Source: JALZAH01 sp051000755 (lineage in GTDB: Bacteria; Actinomycetota; Acidimicrobiia; Acidimicrobiales; Palsa-688). Taken from it: DNA of 53,159 bases. The DNA lies in NCBI GenBank assembly GCA_051000755.1, contig JBPCNZ010000069.1:1-53159 (forward strand), written 5' to 3'. Within the stretch, counting starts at the first letter, position 1. Each line of letters starts with the position of its first letter. A model generated the notes under the pieces. The model was not told the DNA's origin, searched no databases, and saw nothing but the letters and a program-made list of their open reading frames with translations. The position numbers and the translations under genes were made by a program. Shown one piece after another: positions 31,189 to 39,168 of the stretch.

Positions 31189-31970
31189 ATGACCCCGTCG
31201 TCACCCTGACCGTCACCGACCGGGTGGCCACCGTGACCCTCAACTCGCCGGCCAACCGCAATGCCCTCTCCCCTGCCCTCATCGACGGTCTCGGCGACGC
31301 TCTCGACGACGCCATCATCGACCGCCGGGCGCGCCTCATCGTCCTCACCCACACCGGCCCCGCCTTCTGCGCCGGAGCCGACCTCAAGTCCCGCAGCCGG
31401 GCCCGCGACGCCCGCCACTCCGTCCCCGACATCCTGGCGACCATCGCCGACAGCCCCCTCCCGGTCGTGGCCCGGGTGGCCGGCCATGTCATGGCCGGCG
31501 GCGTGGGCCTGGTGGCGGCCTGCGATCTCTCGGTTGCCACCACCGACGTCCGCTTCGGGTTCACCGAGGTCCGCGTCGGTGTCGCCCCCGCCATCATCTC
31601 CGTCGTGTGCCTGCCGAAGCTGCGCCGAGCTGACGCCGCCGAGCTGTTCCTGACCGGTGAGCGCATCCCGGCCGCCCGGGCCGCCGAGATCGGGCTCATC
31701 AACCGGGCCGTGGCCCCCGCCGAGCTCGACGCCACCGTCGACGCCTGGGTCACCGCCCTGGTGGCCGGCGGGCCCCGAGCCCTGGCGGCGGCCAAACGGC
31801 TGATCGCCGAGGTGCCCGCCCTCGACCGCGACACCGCCTTCATCCGCACCGCCGAGTGGTCGGCCGAGCTGTTCGGCTCCGAGGAGGCGACGGAGGGGAT
31901 GGCGGCATGGGCCGAGAAGCGGCCGCCGGCGTGGATCCCGGCTACAGAGGGGCCAGAAACGCCCGGATGA
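31185..31970 (+). CDS. Enoyl-CoA hydratase (LiuC/AtuE-like)
   Basis: A 261-residue crotonase-fold hydratase adding water to an enoyl-CoA. The first oxyanion segment is AFCAGADLK (60-68), the second AGHVMAGGVGLVAACD, and the catalytic Glu128 is in FTEVRVGVAPAIIS. That last motif is typical of methylglutaconyl- and isohexenylglutaconyl-CoA hydratases, fitting the AtuA partner. The GTG overlaps the atuA stop (GTGA) and is preceded by GGAGGAG. It overlaps the convergent PHA depolymerase gene by 29 nt. Together with the carboxylase it would supply the hydration step after carboxylation. Confidence 0.9.
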   Translation: MNDPVVTLTVTDRVATVTLNSPANRNALSPALIDGLGDALDDAIIDRRARLIVLTHTGPAFCAGADLKSRSRARDARHSVPDILATIADSPLPVVARVAGHVMAGGVGLVAACDLSVATTDVRFGFTEVRVGVAPAIISVVCLPKLRRADAAELFLTGERIPAARAAEIGLINRAVAPAELDATVDAWVTALVAGGPRALAAAKRLIAEVPALDRDTAFIRTAEWSAELFGSEEATEGMAAWAEKRPPAWIPATEGPETPG

Positions 31971-32778
31971 CCTCGGCCAACCGGGCCGCGTCGGTCACCA
32001 GCGCCAGATGGCCGTCGTCGTGGAGATGGAGGGTCCCCCGAGGCAGGCAGGCGGCCATCAACTTGGCGTTGGCGGCGGGGATGATCGGATCGTCGCGGCC
32101 GGAGACGACCAGGGTGCGCTGGCGGATGGTGGGCAGCCACGCCAGGCTGGACCAACCCCAGACCGCCATCATCTGGAACAGGTAGCCGCGACGGGGGCCG
32201 AGACGGCTGTCGGCGTGCAGCACCGTGGCGGCCCGCTCCGGTTGCTTTCGGAACACCCCGCCATAGAGCAGTCCGGCCACCTGGTTGGCGTAGTCGGGGT
32301 CCCGGTGCCGGCGGGGCGTCATCATCCGGGCCAGCACCTCCGGCCGGGGCGGGACCATCACCATCCCGGTGCACGTGGCGACCAGCACCAGGCGGTGACA
32401 GCGACGGGGGTTCTGCCAGGCGAACTGCTGGGCGAGGGCCCCGCCCCACGAGATGCCCAGGACGTCCACCCGGTCGTAGCCGAGCTCGTCGACGAGCTTG
32501 CCAACGATGCGGGCCAGCATGGCGAAGTTGTAGGGCAGGGCCGGCGCCGGCGACCCCCCCGTACCCGGAACGTCGAAGCGAATGACCGTGGTCGCCGGGT
32601 CGAAGGCGGCCACGAACGGATCGAGCAACTCCAGGCTCGAACCGATCCCGTTCATCAGCACCAGGGGCAGGCCGCGGCCCGACCCGGGCCGGATGCTCAC
32701 CCGCAGAGCCTGCCGGTCGATGACGACGGACCGCACGATCTCGGGCGCAGTTACGGCCGTCTCAGGTGTCGAAGACAT
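31942..32778 (-). CDS. phaZ: Intracellular poly(3-hydroxyalkanoate) depolymerase
   Basis: A 278-residue alpha/beta hydrolase closely following the Pseudomonas medium-chain PHA depolymerase pattern: MNGIGSSLELLDPF, FDVPGTGGS, GISWGGALAQQFA (nucleophile Ser110), TPRR followed by YGGVFR, GRDDPIIP (Asp230) and DDGHLALV (His257). It would release hydroxy acids from stored polymer at the granule surface. The ATG overlaps the 3' end of the upstream PHA synthase by 17 nt, so synthesis and mobilisation genes are cotranscribed. Confidence 0.85.
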   Translation of the reverse strand: MSSTPETAVTAPEIVRSVVIDRQALRVSIRPGSGRGLPLVLMNGIGSSLELLDPFVAAFDPATTVIRFDVPGTGGSPAPALPYNFAMLARIVGKLVDELGYDRVDVLGISWGGALAQQFAWQNPRRCHRLVLVATCTGMVMVPPRPEVLARMMTPRRHRDPDYANQVAGLLYGGVFRKQPERAATVLHADSRLGPRRGYLFQMMAVWGWSSLAWLPTIRQRTLVVSGRDDPIIPAANAKLMAACLPRGTLHLHDDGHLALVTDAARLAEVIRAFLAPL

Positions 32779-34447
32779 AGGTCCCGGGTGCGGCGGCCGC
32801 CACGGGGAACCGGCCGTTGCCGAGGGACTCCGGCGCCGACCGTCGCCCCCCGCTGCGCTCCGCCAGCCACGCCTGATAGTCCACCCACCACGAGCCCTTC
32901 TGTTCCTCGGCGGCATCCATCCACGCCTCGGCGCTCTCCGGGGTGGACGGCGCCACCCGGAACCGGGCCTTGGGGTTGTCCGGCGGGTTGACGATGGACG
33001 CCACGTGGCCGGCGGTGGACAGGACGAAGCGGGTGTCGCCCCCGAGCATCTGGGTGGACTGGTAGCAGTTCTGCCACGGGCAGATGTGATCGGCGATGCC
33101 GGCCAGGATGTAGCTGTCGGTCTTGACCGAGCTCAGGTCGACGGGGGAGCCGAGCATGGACGACGCCCCCGGCTCGATGAGGGTGTTGTTGAGGGCCAGG
33201 TCGATGAAGTCGCGGTGCAGGCCGGCGGTCATGCGGGTGGTGTCGGAGTTCCAGAACAGCACATCGAAGGCCTTGGGGGCCTTGCCCTGCAGGTAGTTGT
33301 TGACCCAGTAGCCCCAGATCAGGTCGTTGGGCCGCAACCAGGCGAACACCTCCGCCAGGGCCCGCCCGTCGAGAAATCCGGCCCGGGCGGAGGCGTTGAC
33401 GGCCTCGGCCGCGGCCCGGTCGTCGAGGGCGGCGGTGGGCAACCCGGCCTTGCGCTGGTCGAGCAGGGAGACACCCATGGCGAACGACGCCACCTCGTCG
33501 GCCCGTCCGGTGTCGACCAGGTGGGCCATCACCATGGAGGTGATGATGCCCCCGGAGCACAGCCCGAGCAGGGAGGCGCTGGACGACCCGGTGATGGAGC
33601 GGGCCGCGCCCATGGCGTCGAGCATGGCCTGGCCGTAGGTGGACAGGTCCCACGCATGGTGGCGACGGTCGGGGTTGCGCCAACTCATCATGAACACCTG
33701 CTGGCCGTTGTTCACCAGGTGCTCGACGAAGCTGCGACCGGGGGCCAGGTCGAGCACGTAGTACTTGTTGATGGTGGGGGGGACGAGGACGAGCGGGACC
33801 TCGGAGACCTCCTCGGTCCGGGGCCCGTACTGGATCAGCTCGAACACCGGGGTGCGCAGCACCACCGCCCCCTCCGTGAGGGCGAGGCTCTCCCCCACGG
33901 CGAAGGCGTTGGGGGCCACCATGGACGGCACCCGGGGTGGGCTGGCCGCGTCGCTGAGCAGATTTCGGACCCCTCGCAGCACGCTCCGCCCGCCGGTGTC
34001 GATGACCGCCTTGTAGGTGAGGGGATTGAGGAAGGGGTTGTTGGACGGAGCCATGGCGTCGAGGATGTTGTCGAGGGCGAAGTCCACCTTGGTGGCGTCG
34101 GACCACCCGAGGTCCACCTCCTTGCGCAGGTCGGAGACGGTACGGCCCACCGCCAGATAGGCCTGCAGCACGGCCTGGAGGCCGGGCTGGTGCTTCCATG
34201 CCGGCTCCAAGAAGCGCTTGTCCTTCGGATCCGGTTCCAGATCCGAGCGGCGCAGACTGATCCGGGCCAACTCGGCGGCCAGCTCGGCCAGCTTGGCGGT
34301 CACCGGTCGGGGCCGGCGGACCAGACCCAAGCCGAAGCGGACCGTTGCCGAGCCGGGCAGGAAGCGACGCAGGGGCCCCGTCGCAGCATCGCTCAGCAGC
34401 AGGTCCAGAGGCGCAGCGACCTCCGCGTTGGTGGCGTCGTCGCTCAT
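32762..34447 (-). CDS. phaC: Poly(3-hydroxyalkanoate) synthase (canonical lipase box)
   Basis: A 561-residue PHA synthase. It has PTINKYYVLDLAPGRS, a canonical G-L-C-S-G-G box (Cys297), catalytic Asp453 in ADHICPW and His481 in STAGHVASIVNPP. Length and the paired phaZ resemble class I/II loci. It polymerises (R)-3-hydroxyacyl-CoA on granules. An in-frame GTG at 34480 would add 11 residues; ATG 34447 gives the usual length and has a GAAGAG sequence upstream. It is a clear paralogue of the synthase at 17422-19140 but keeps the standard active site. Confidence 0.9.
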   Translation of the reverse strand: MSDDATNAEVAAPLDLLLSDAATGPLRRFLPGSATVRFGLGLVRRPRPVTAKLAELAAELARISLRRSDLEPDPKDKRFLEPAWKHQPGLQAVLQAYLAVGRTVSDLRKEVDLGWSDATKVDFALDNILDAMAPSNNPFLNPLTYKAVIDTGGRSVLRGVRNLLSDAASPPRVPSMVAPNAFAVGESLALTEGAVVLRTPVFELIQYGPRTEEVSEVPLVLVPPTINKYYVLDLAPGRSFVEHLVNNGQQVFMMSWRNPDRRHHAWDLSTYGQAMLDAMGAARSITGSSSASLLGLCSGGIITSMVMAHLVDTGRADEVASFAMGVSLLDQRKAGLPTAALDDRAAAEAVNASARAGFLDGRALAEVFAWLRPNDLIWGYWVNNYLQGKAPKAFDVLFWNSDTTRMTAGLHRDFIDLALNNTLIEPGASSMLGSPVDLSSVKTDSYILAGIADHICPWQNCYQSTQMLGGDTRFVLSTAGHVASIVNPPDNPKARFRVAPSTPESAEAWMDAAEEQKGSWWVDYQAWLAERSGGRRSAPESLGNGRFPVAAAAPGTYVFDT

Positions 34448-34652
34448 CCAGCTCTTCGGGTGACGGGGTGCGGTGTCCACATGTCCCGCATCATGTTCCC
34501 GAACCTGATCGGGCGCAACCGTCCCCGTTTGCCGACCCTTCCGGCCGACGGCGGAGAGGACGCGACGAGCGGCCCGCCCTCACGCCCTCATCGGGGGAGC
34601 GAGCGAGCCGCTCGAGTCGCTCCGCCGGGTGAGGGGACCACTCGGCAAGAAG

Positions 34653-34955
34653 TCAGGCCCGTCGGTCGGCAACCGGCGGGCGGGCCCGGGCCCCGGTCGC
34701 GGCCCTCCACTGCCGGCGCAGGGCGGCGCGCTCCCGCTCGTCGCGACCGCCCCAGACCCCGAACTCCTGGTTGGTGACGATGGCGAAGGCCAGGCAGGGT
34801 CGTTGAACCGGGCAGCCGGCGCACACCGCTTTGGCCCGCTTGATCTCCTCCGCCGCGTCCCCGCTCGACCCGACCGGGAAGAACAGATCGGCATCGACAT
34901 CACGACATGCCGCCAACGGCCGCCAGGTCTCGACGGCGTCGCGCTCGCTCAGCAT
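34653..34955 (-). CDS. WhiB-family iron-sulfur transcription regulator
   Basis: A 100-residue Wbl protein, specific to actinobacteria and their phages. Four cysteines (17, 45, 48 and 54, spaced as C...CxxCxxxxxC) would hold a [4Fe-4S] cluster. The G-V-W-G-G turn (66-70) is followed by a basic DNA-binding tail (ERERAALRRQWRAA). Wbl proteins act with the housekeeping sigma factor and often respond to redox or NO. The frame is open upstream to 35063, but ATG 34955 has a GAGGAA sequence before it and gives the normal length. Its targets are not evident. Confidence 0.92.
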   Translation of the reverse strand: MLSERDAVETWRPLAACRDVDADLFFPVGSSGDAAEEIKRAKAVCAGCPVQRPCLAFAIVTNQEFGVWGGRDERERAALRRQWRAATGARARPPVADRRA

Positions 34956-35275
34956 GCCGCCAGGTTCCTCATCGGGCGGTCGGGTCGCGCCACCGGGCGT
35001 TCCCGCGACGCTTCGTGGGTTTGGGCCAAGGTGGACCTTCCGTGAGCGGCAACCGTTGAGCACAGTGCGCTACCGGGGGCCGGAGCAACGCCCATCAGGG
35101 GCAGAACTCGTACGACGGTAGGCCGTTACGAGCAGAATCGAGCGTACAGCGAGGCGGCGGTCCCGTCCAGGCCCCTCCAGCCGGGCGACGCGGGCGGGAT
35201 TGACGCCCGGCGGAGCGCCTCGACATCGGACACGGTAGCGTCATCGACCGTTCGCAGGTCGTACGGAGGAGCGCC
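34956..35275. other. 320-bp intergenic region between whiB and fadD-like gene
   Basis: This divergent spacer must hold both promoters. It contains an imperfect hairpin (35107-35132) and a TAGCGT -10-like hexamer at 35236-35241. The second gene has the RBS GGAGGAG just before 35276. No small gene with convincing codon bias was seen. Confidence 0.5.
35107..35132. promoter_or_regulatory. Imperfect inverted repeat in the whiB-fadD spacer
   Basis: CTCGTA (35107-35112) pairs with TACGAG (35127-35132), and ACGG (35115-35118) with CCGT (35123-35126), leaving a 2-nt bulge and a TAGG loop. It could be an operator or a transcript hairpin. Confidence 0.3.
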
Positions 35276-36841
35276 ATGGACCGGGGCATCGGAAGCTGGG
35301 TCGGCCGTCACGCCGATGCCACACCCCAACGGGTGGCACTGGCCGAGGGCAGCGCGGAGCTGACGTGGGCCGGCTTCGAGGGGCGAACCAGCCGCCTGGC
35401 CCGGGCACTCCTCGGGCTCGGGGTGCGCCGGGGCGACCGGGTGGGGGTCCTCCTGGCCAACTCCATCGCCTTCATGGAAGCCACCTTCGCCATCGCCAAG
35501 CTGGGCGCCATCATGGTGCCGGTCAACACCCGGCTGGCCGCCCCCGAGGTGGGCTACATCCTGGCCGACTCCGGCGCCGATGTGCTGATCGCCCACGACG
35601 TGCTGGGTGCGGTGGCCGGCGCCGCGGTGACCCAGCCCGGCGTGCGGGTCCGTCACCATCTGGTGGTCCGGGCGTGGTGGGCGCACCCCGGCGACGAGGG
35701 TGGCGGTGGGGGTATCGACTACGAGCAGGCCCTCCTGGCCGAAGAACCCCGGCTTCTCGACATGGACGTGGACACCCGGGACCTCCACGGGATCATGTAC
35801 ACCTCGGGGACGACGGGTCGTCCCAAGGGGGCCATGCTCACCCACGCCAACGCTCTCGCCAACGCCCGCAACAACCTGGCCCTGGGACGGGGCCTGCGGG
35901 CCAGCGATCTCACCGTCACGGTGGCGCCGATGTTCCACATCGGGGGTCTCGGCGTGCACAGCCTGCCCCTGGTCTACGTGGGCGGCACCAACGTCATCCA
36001 GCCCACGTTCGTGCCCGACCAGCTCCTGGCCGCCATCGAGGCGAGGCGGGCCACCGTCCAGTTCCTCGTCCCGGCCATGTGGGCGGCCGTGGCCCGCTGC
36101 GGTGACCTCGACCGCTACGACCTTTCCTCTCTGGAGCTGGCCCTCTCGGGCGGCGCACCCTGCCCCCTGCCGGTCATCGAGGCATTCCACAACCGGGGCA
36201 TCACCTTCCAGGAGGGTTTCGGGATGACCGAGACGGCGCCGTCGGTGTCGGTGCTCGACCCCGAGCACATCAAGTCCAAGGCCGGCTCCATCGGTCGCGC
36301 CCTCCCTGACGTCGAGGCCCGGCTGGTCGACGACAACGACCGCACGGTCCCGGTCGGCGCCGTCGGCGAGCTGGTGGTGCGCGGTGACAACATCACGCCC
36401 GGGTACTGGATGCTGCCCGAGGCCACCGCGGAAGCATGGCGAGGGGGCTGGTTCCACACCGGGGACCTGGGCCAGATCGACGACGAGGGTTACATCACGC
36501 TGGTGGACCGCAAGAAGGACATGATCATCAGCGGCGGGGAGAACGTCTACCCCATCGAGGTCGAACAGATCCTGTTCCGCTATCCCGGGGTGCGGGAGGC
36601 GGCCATCTTCGGCCTCCCCGCTGAGCGCTGGGGCGAGACCGTCGTGGCTGCCGTGGCGTGGGAATCGGCACCCGACGATCCGGTCGCGGTCATCGACTGG
36701 TGCCGGCAGCGGTTGGCCCACTTCAAGTGCCCGACCCGGGTGGAGGTGGTCGATGAGCTGCCCCGCAACGCCACCGGCAAGGTCTTGAAGACCGTGCTGC
36801 GCCAGACCTTCGGCGGGACCGGGTCCGCCGTCAGCCGGTAG
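35276..36841 (+). CDS. Acyl-CoA synthetase (AMP-binding, FadD-like)
   Basis: A 521-residue adenylate-forming acyl-CoA ligase with RBS GGAGGAG before ATG. YTSGTTGRPKG lies near residues 175-185, GFGMTETAPS marks the central adenylate-binding motif, and VDRKKDMIISGGENVYP plus LPRNATGKVLK give the hinge and catalytic Lys. Homology resembles FadD13/long-chain ligases. An acyl-CoA dehydrogenase gene follows after 114 nt with its own promoter, so the two probably act in sequence: activation, then dehydrogenation. Confidence 0.92.
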   Translation: MDRGIGSWVGRHADATPQRVALAEGSAELTWAGFEGRTSRLARALLGLGVRRGDRVGVLLANSIAFMEATFAIAKLGAIMVPVNTRLAAPEVGYILADSGADVLIAHDVLGAVAGAAVTQPGVRVRHHLVVRAWWAHPGDEGGGGGIDYEQALLAEEPRLLDMDVDTRDLHGIMYTSGTTGRPKGAMLTHANALANARNNLALGRGLRASDLTVTVAPMFHIGGLGVHSLPLVYVGGTNVIQPTFVPDQLLAAIEARRATVQFLVPAMWAAVARCGDLDRYDLSSLELALSGGAPCPLPVIEAFHNRGITFQEGFGMTETAPSVSVLDPEHIKSKAGSIGRALPDVEARLVDDNDRTVPVGAVGELVVRGDNITPGYWMLPEATAEAWRGGWFHTGDLGQIDDEGYITLVDRKKDMIISGGENVYPIEVEQILFRYPGVREAAIFGLPAERWGETVVAAVAWESAPDDPVAVIDWCRQRLAHFKCPTRVEVVDELPRNATGKVLKTVLRQTFGGTGSAVSR

Positions 36842-36877
36842 GTTCCTCCGGCTCGGCCCCTCCGGTTCGGGTCCTCC

Positions 36878-36906
36878 TTGCGGGACAAGTGAGACCTGCG
36901 TATCGT
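36878..36906 (+). promoter_or_regulatory. Promoter TTGCGG-N17-TATCGT
   Basis: TTGCGG (36878-36883) and TATCGT (36901-36906) are exactly 17 nt apart and precede a 49-nt leader with the Shine-Dalgarno GGAGGAG before ATG 36956. This is the best -35/-10 pair in the window. Confidence 0.5.
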
Positions 36907-36955
36907 TTTGCCTACTGGGTCCGTGGCCCCCCTCGCCCCGGCCTGAGGAGGAGCC

Positions 36956-38200
36956 ATGTTCGAGTGGTCCGACGAGCACCGCATGATGATCGACGCGGTG
37001 CGCCAGTTCATCGACAAGGAGATCGTCCCCCACCGCACCGAACTCGAGCACGGCGACCTGGCACCCTACGACCTGCTCCGCAAGATGTTCTCCACGTTCG
37101 GCATCGACGCCGCGGCCCGGGCCAGCCACGAGCGGCGCTTCGATCTGGAGGAGGCGGCGCTGGCCGGCCCGGCCGGGACCGACACCACCGACACCAGCGG
37201 GGCGTCGGCGCCCTCCGGCGGCTCCGACCCGGCCATGAGCCTCATCCCGACCATCGAGCTGTGTCGGCACTGTCCCGGCATGGTCACCGCCCTGGGCGTC
37301 TCGGTCGGCCTCACGGCTGCCGCCATCTCAGCCAAGGGGACCCTGGCCCAGAAGCGGCGATGGGTGCCGGACCTGGCCAGCCTGGCCACCATCGGGGCGT
37401 GGGCCATCACCGAGCCCGGATCGGGCTCCGACGCGTTCGGCTCCATGCGCTCGACGGCCCGGCGCGACGGCGACGAGTACATCCTGAACGGCGCCAAGAC
37501 CTTCATCACCAACGGCCCCTACGCCGATGTCATCGTGTTCATCTGCAAACTCGACGAGGGCAATCCGCCGGCCGAGCGCAAGATCCTGTCGTTTGTCGTG
37601 GAGAAGGGATCCCCCGGCCTGGAGCAGTCCAGGCCCCTGCGCAAGATGGGCATGCATTCCTCACCCACCGGGCAGTTGTTCCTCGACGATGTCCGCGTCG
37701 GACGGGACCGCCTGATCGGCGAGACCGAGGACGTGGAGGGCGGCGGTCGGTCCGGCGCCAAGACCACCTTCGCCCAGGAGCGGGCGGGAGTGGCGGCCAT
37801 GGCGCTCGGGATCATCGAATCGTGCCTGGAGTCGTCGATCACCTACGCCAAGGACCGGGTGCAGTTCGGTGAGCCCATCGGCAACTTCCAGCTCATCCAG
37901 GACAAGTTGGCCCGCATGGAGGTGGCCCGACTCAACGTGTCCAACCTGGTGTACCGCTATGTCGAGATGAGCATCGCCGGCCAGAGCCTGACCCTGGCCG
38001 AGGCGTCGGCCATGAAGCTGTACTCTGCCCGAGCCGCATCCGAGGTGGCCATGGAAGCCGTCCAGCTCTTCGGCGGGAACGGGTACATGGCCGACTTCGG
38101 CGTCGAGCAACTGGCTCGGGACGCCAAGGTCCTGCAGATCTACGCCGGCACCGACGAGATCCAGATCACCCACATCGCCAAGGACCTCCTCCGGCGCTGA
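36956..38200 (+). CDS. Acyl-CoA dehydrogenase
   Basis: A 414-residue acyl-CoA dehydrogenase with strong RBS (GAGGAGGAG). ITEPGSGSDAFGS and YILNGAKTFITNGPYAD form the flavin site, and IYAGTDEIQITHIAKDLL closes the C-terminus. The Glu expected as base lies in helix G (FAQERAGV). It is about 30 residues longer than usual because of a Thr/Ser/Gly/Ala-rich insertion at 73-95 between the first helices. Probably acts on the product of the preceding acyl-CoA synthetase. Substrate unknown. Confidence 0.92.
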   Translation: MFEWSDEHRMMIDAVRQFIDKEIVPHRTELEHGDLAPYDLLRKMFSTFGIDAAARASHERRFDLEEAALAGPAGTDTTDTSGASAPSGGSDPAMSLIPTIELCRHCPGMVTALGVSVGLTAAAISAKGTLAQKRRWVPDLASLATIGAWAITEPGSGSDAFGSMRSTARRDGDEYILNGAKTFITNGPYADVIVFICKLDEGNPPAERKILSFVVEKGSPGLEQSRPLRKMGMHSSPTGQLFLDDVRVGRDRLIGETEDVEGGGRSGAKTTFAQERAGVAAMALGIIESCLESSITYAKDRVQFGEPIGNFQLIQDKLARMEVARLNVSNLVYRYVEMSIAGQSLTLAEASAMKLYSARAASEVAMEAVQLFGGNGYMADFGVEQLARDAKVLQIYAGTDEIQITHIAKDLLRR

Positions 38201-38215
38201 GGCGCTCCAGGCGCC
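38201..38215 (+). terminator. Short hairpin after the acyl-CoA dehydrogenase
   Basis: GGCGC (38201-38205) and GCGCC (38211-38215) form a 5-bp stem with a 5-nt loop directly after the TGA. A very G-rich tract follows. Its function as a terminator is likely but unproven. Confidence 0.35.
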
Positions 38216-38310
38216 GGGCGGGGGCGGGGGCGGCCGGCGGGGGCGGCGGGGGGCGGGCCCGGGCCGGGGTGGAGCACACGGGGCGGCAGGGGGGCGGCGG
38301 GGGGCGGCTG
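38213..38310 (+). other. G-rich tract with quadruplex potential
   Basis: The plus strand carries many runs of three to six G separated by short spacers (for example GGGCGGGGGCGGCC). Such a tract can fold into G-quadruplexes in DNA or in the mRNA 3' end. It contains no gene. Confidence 0.6.
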
Positions 38311-38333
38311 TGTGAGCCCTGGCCGCTCCGGCC

Positions 38334-38432
38334 TGAACCGAACGTATCGGCCCACGTCGGATCGTGTGCCGAACGTACCGCCTGGCGGGCCTTTCGGTTC
38401 ACGGCCCCCACGCAAGCGAAACGTTCGGTTCA
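38334..38432. repeat. Repeated TGAACCGAACG motifs in inverted and direct orientation
   Basis: TGAACCGAACG (38334-38344) has a perfect inverted copy CGTTCGGTTCA at 38422-38432. CCGAACGTA occurs at 38338-38346 and again at 38369-38377, and a partial inverted TTCGGTTCA lies near 38392-38400. Four related sites in 100 bp could be binding sites or a decayed repeat element. Confidence 0.55.
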
Positions 38433-38569
38433 AACGGGGTCGGGCTACGCCCGAGGCCACCAATCTCAACCGTCCCGACCGATCTCCGGCGGCCGAGGCT
38501 CGCCCGTGGCCCGGCCGGGGAGCGGTCGAGAGCCCGAGTGCCGTAGAGCGGTCGAGAGGGCCGCGTGCA

Positions 38570-39041
38570 CCCATCGTCATCGACCAGGTGACCAGCTTCT
38601 CGGTACGCCTTCTTCACGACGGCGTCACCACCGAGCTCGCCTCTCGATCCCGCCACCGGTCGAGGAATTCGATGCGCAGCGTGCGGGCCCTGTACCGCGG
38701 GGGCCACGGCGTTCCCCGCGCCACATCGAGGACCCGGCTGCGCTCCGTGACCTCACCGCTACGTCCAGGATGGCCTTGATGATCTCGGTAGGGACCAACG
38801 CTTCCCGGCTGGCATGGAAGCGGGTCCCAACCAGGGCCCCAGTGGCACCCAGCAAGGCGGCCGCCACGTCCTGGCCGTTGGCAGTCCCGCCTGCGGCCAG
38901 CACCGGCGGCGGCGCCGCCAGGTCCACCACGATGGGGACGAACAGGAGCGTGGCTCGCTTTCCGCCGTGACCGCCGACGGCCAGGGCGGCGCCCGCCGAT
39001 CCACCCATCGGCGCCAGGGTGACGGGGTGCTCGACCGACAG
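38570..39041 (-). pseudogene. Decayed nitronate monooxygenase
   Basis: Three minus-strand frames together read as a nitronate monooxygenase (2-nitropropane dioxygenase family). One frame has VEHPVTLAPMGG (N-terminus) and then PPVLAAGGTANGQD with GATGALVGTRFHAS (FMN phosphate-binding region). A second has RVLDVARGTPWPPRY and FLDRWRDRE. A third has DAVVKKAYREAGHLV (C-terminus). At least two frameshifts separate them, and about 150 residues between the N-terminus and the FMN motif are missing. Intact enzymes have about 320-350 residues. The gene cannot make an active product. Confidence 0.75.
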
Positions 39042-39168
39042 AGACCGCGAACGCCGTCCGCAGCACCATGGCGCCCGGCGGGGCGATGGCACAGACCGAC
39101 GTCCCCCGGGGGCCGACCGCAGAGTCGCAGGAGCGTGCGGCCATTAGGGTCAGGCCGGAGGAGGTCAT

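Noticed and set aside
34597..34622. Hairpin GAGCGA...TCGCTC after whiB as a terminator
   Set aside because: The stem is interrupted and short, and alternative pairings are equally good, so it was not listed as a feature.
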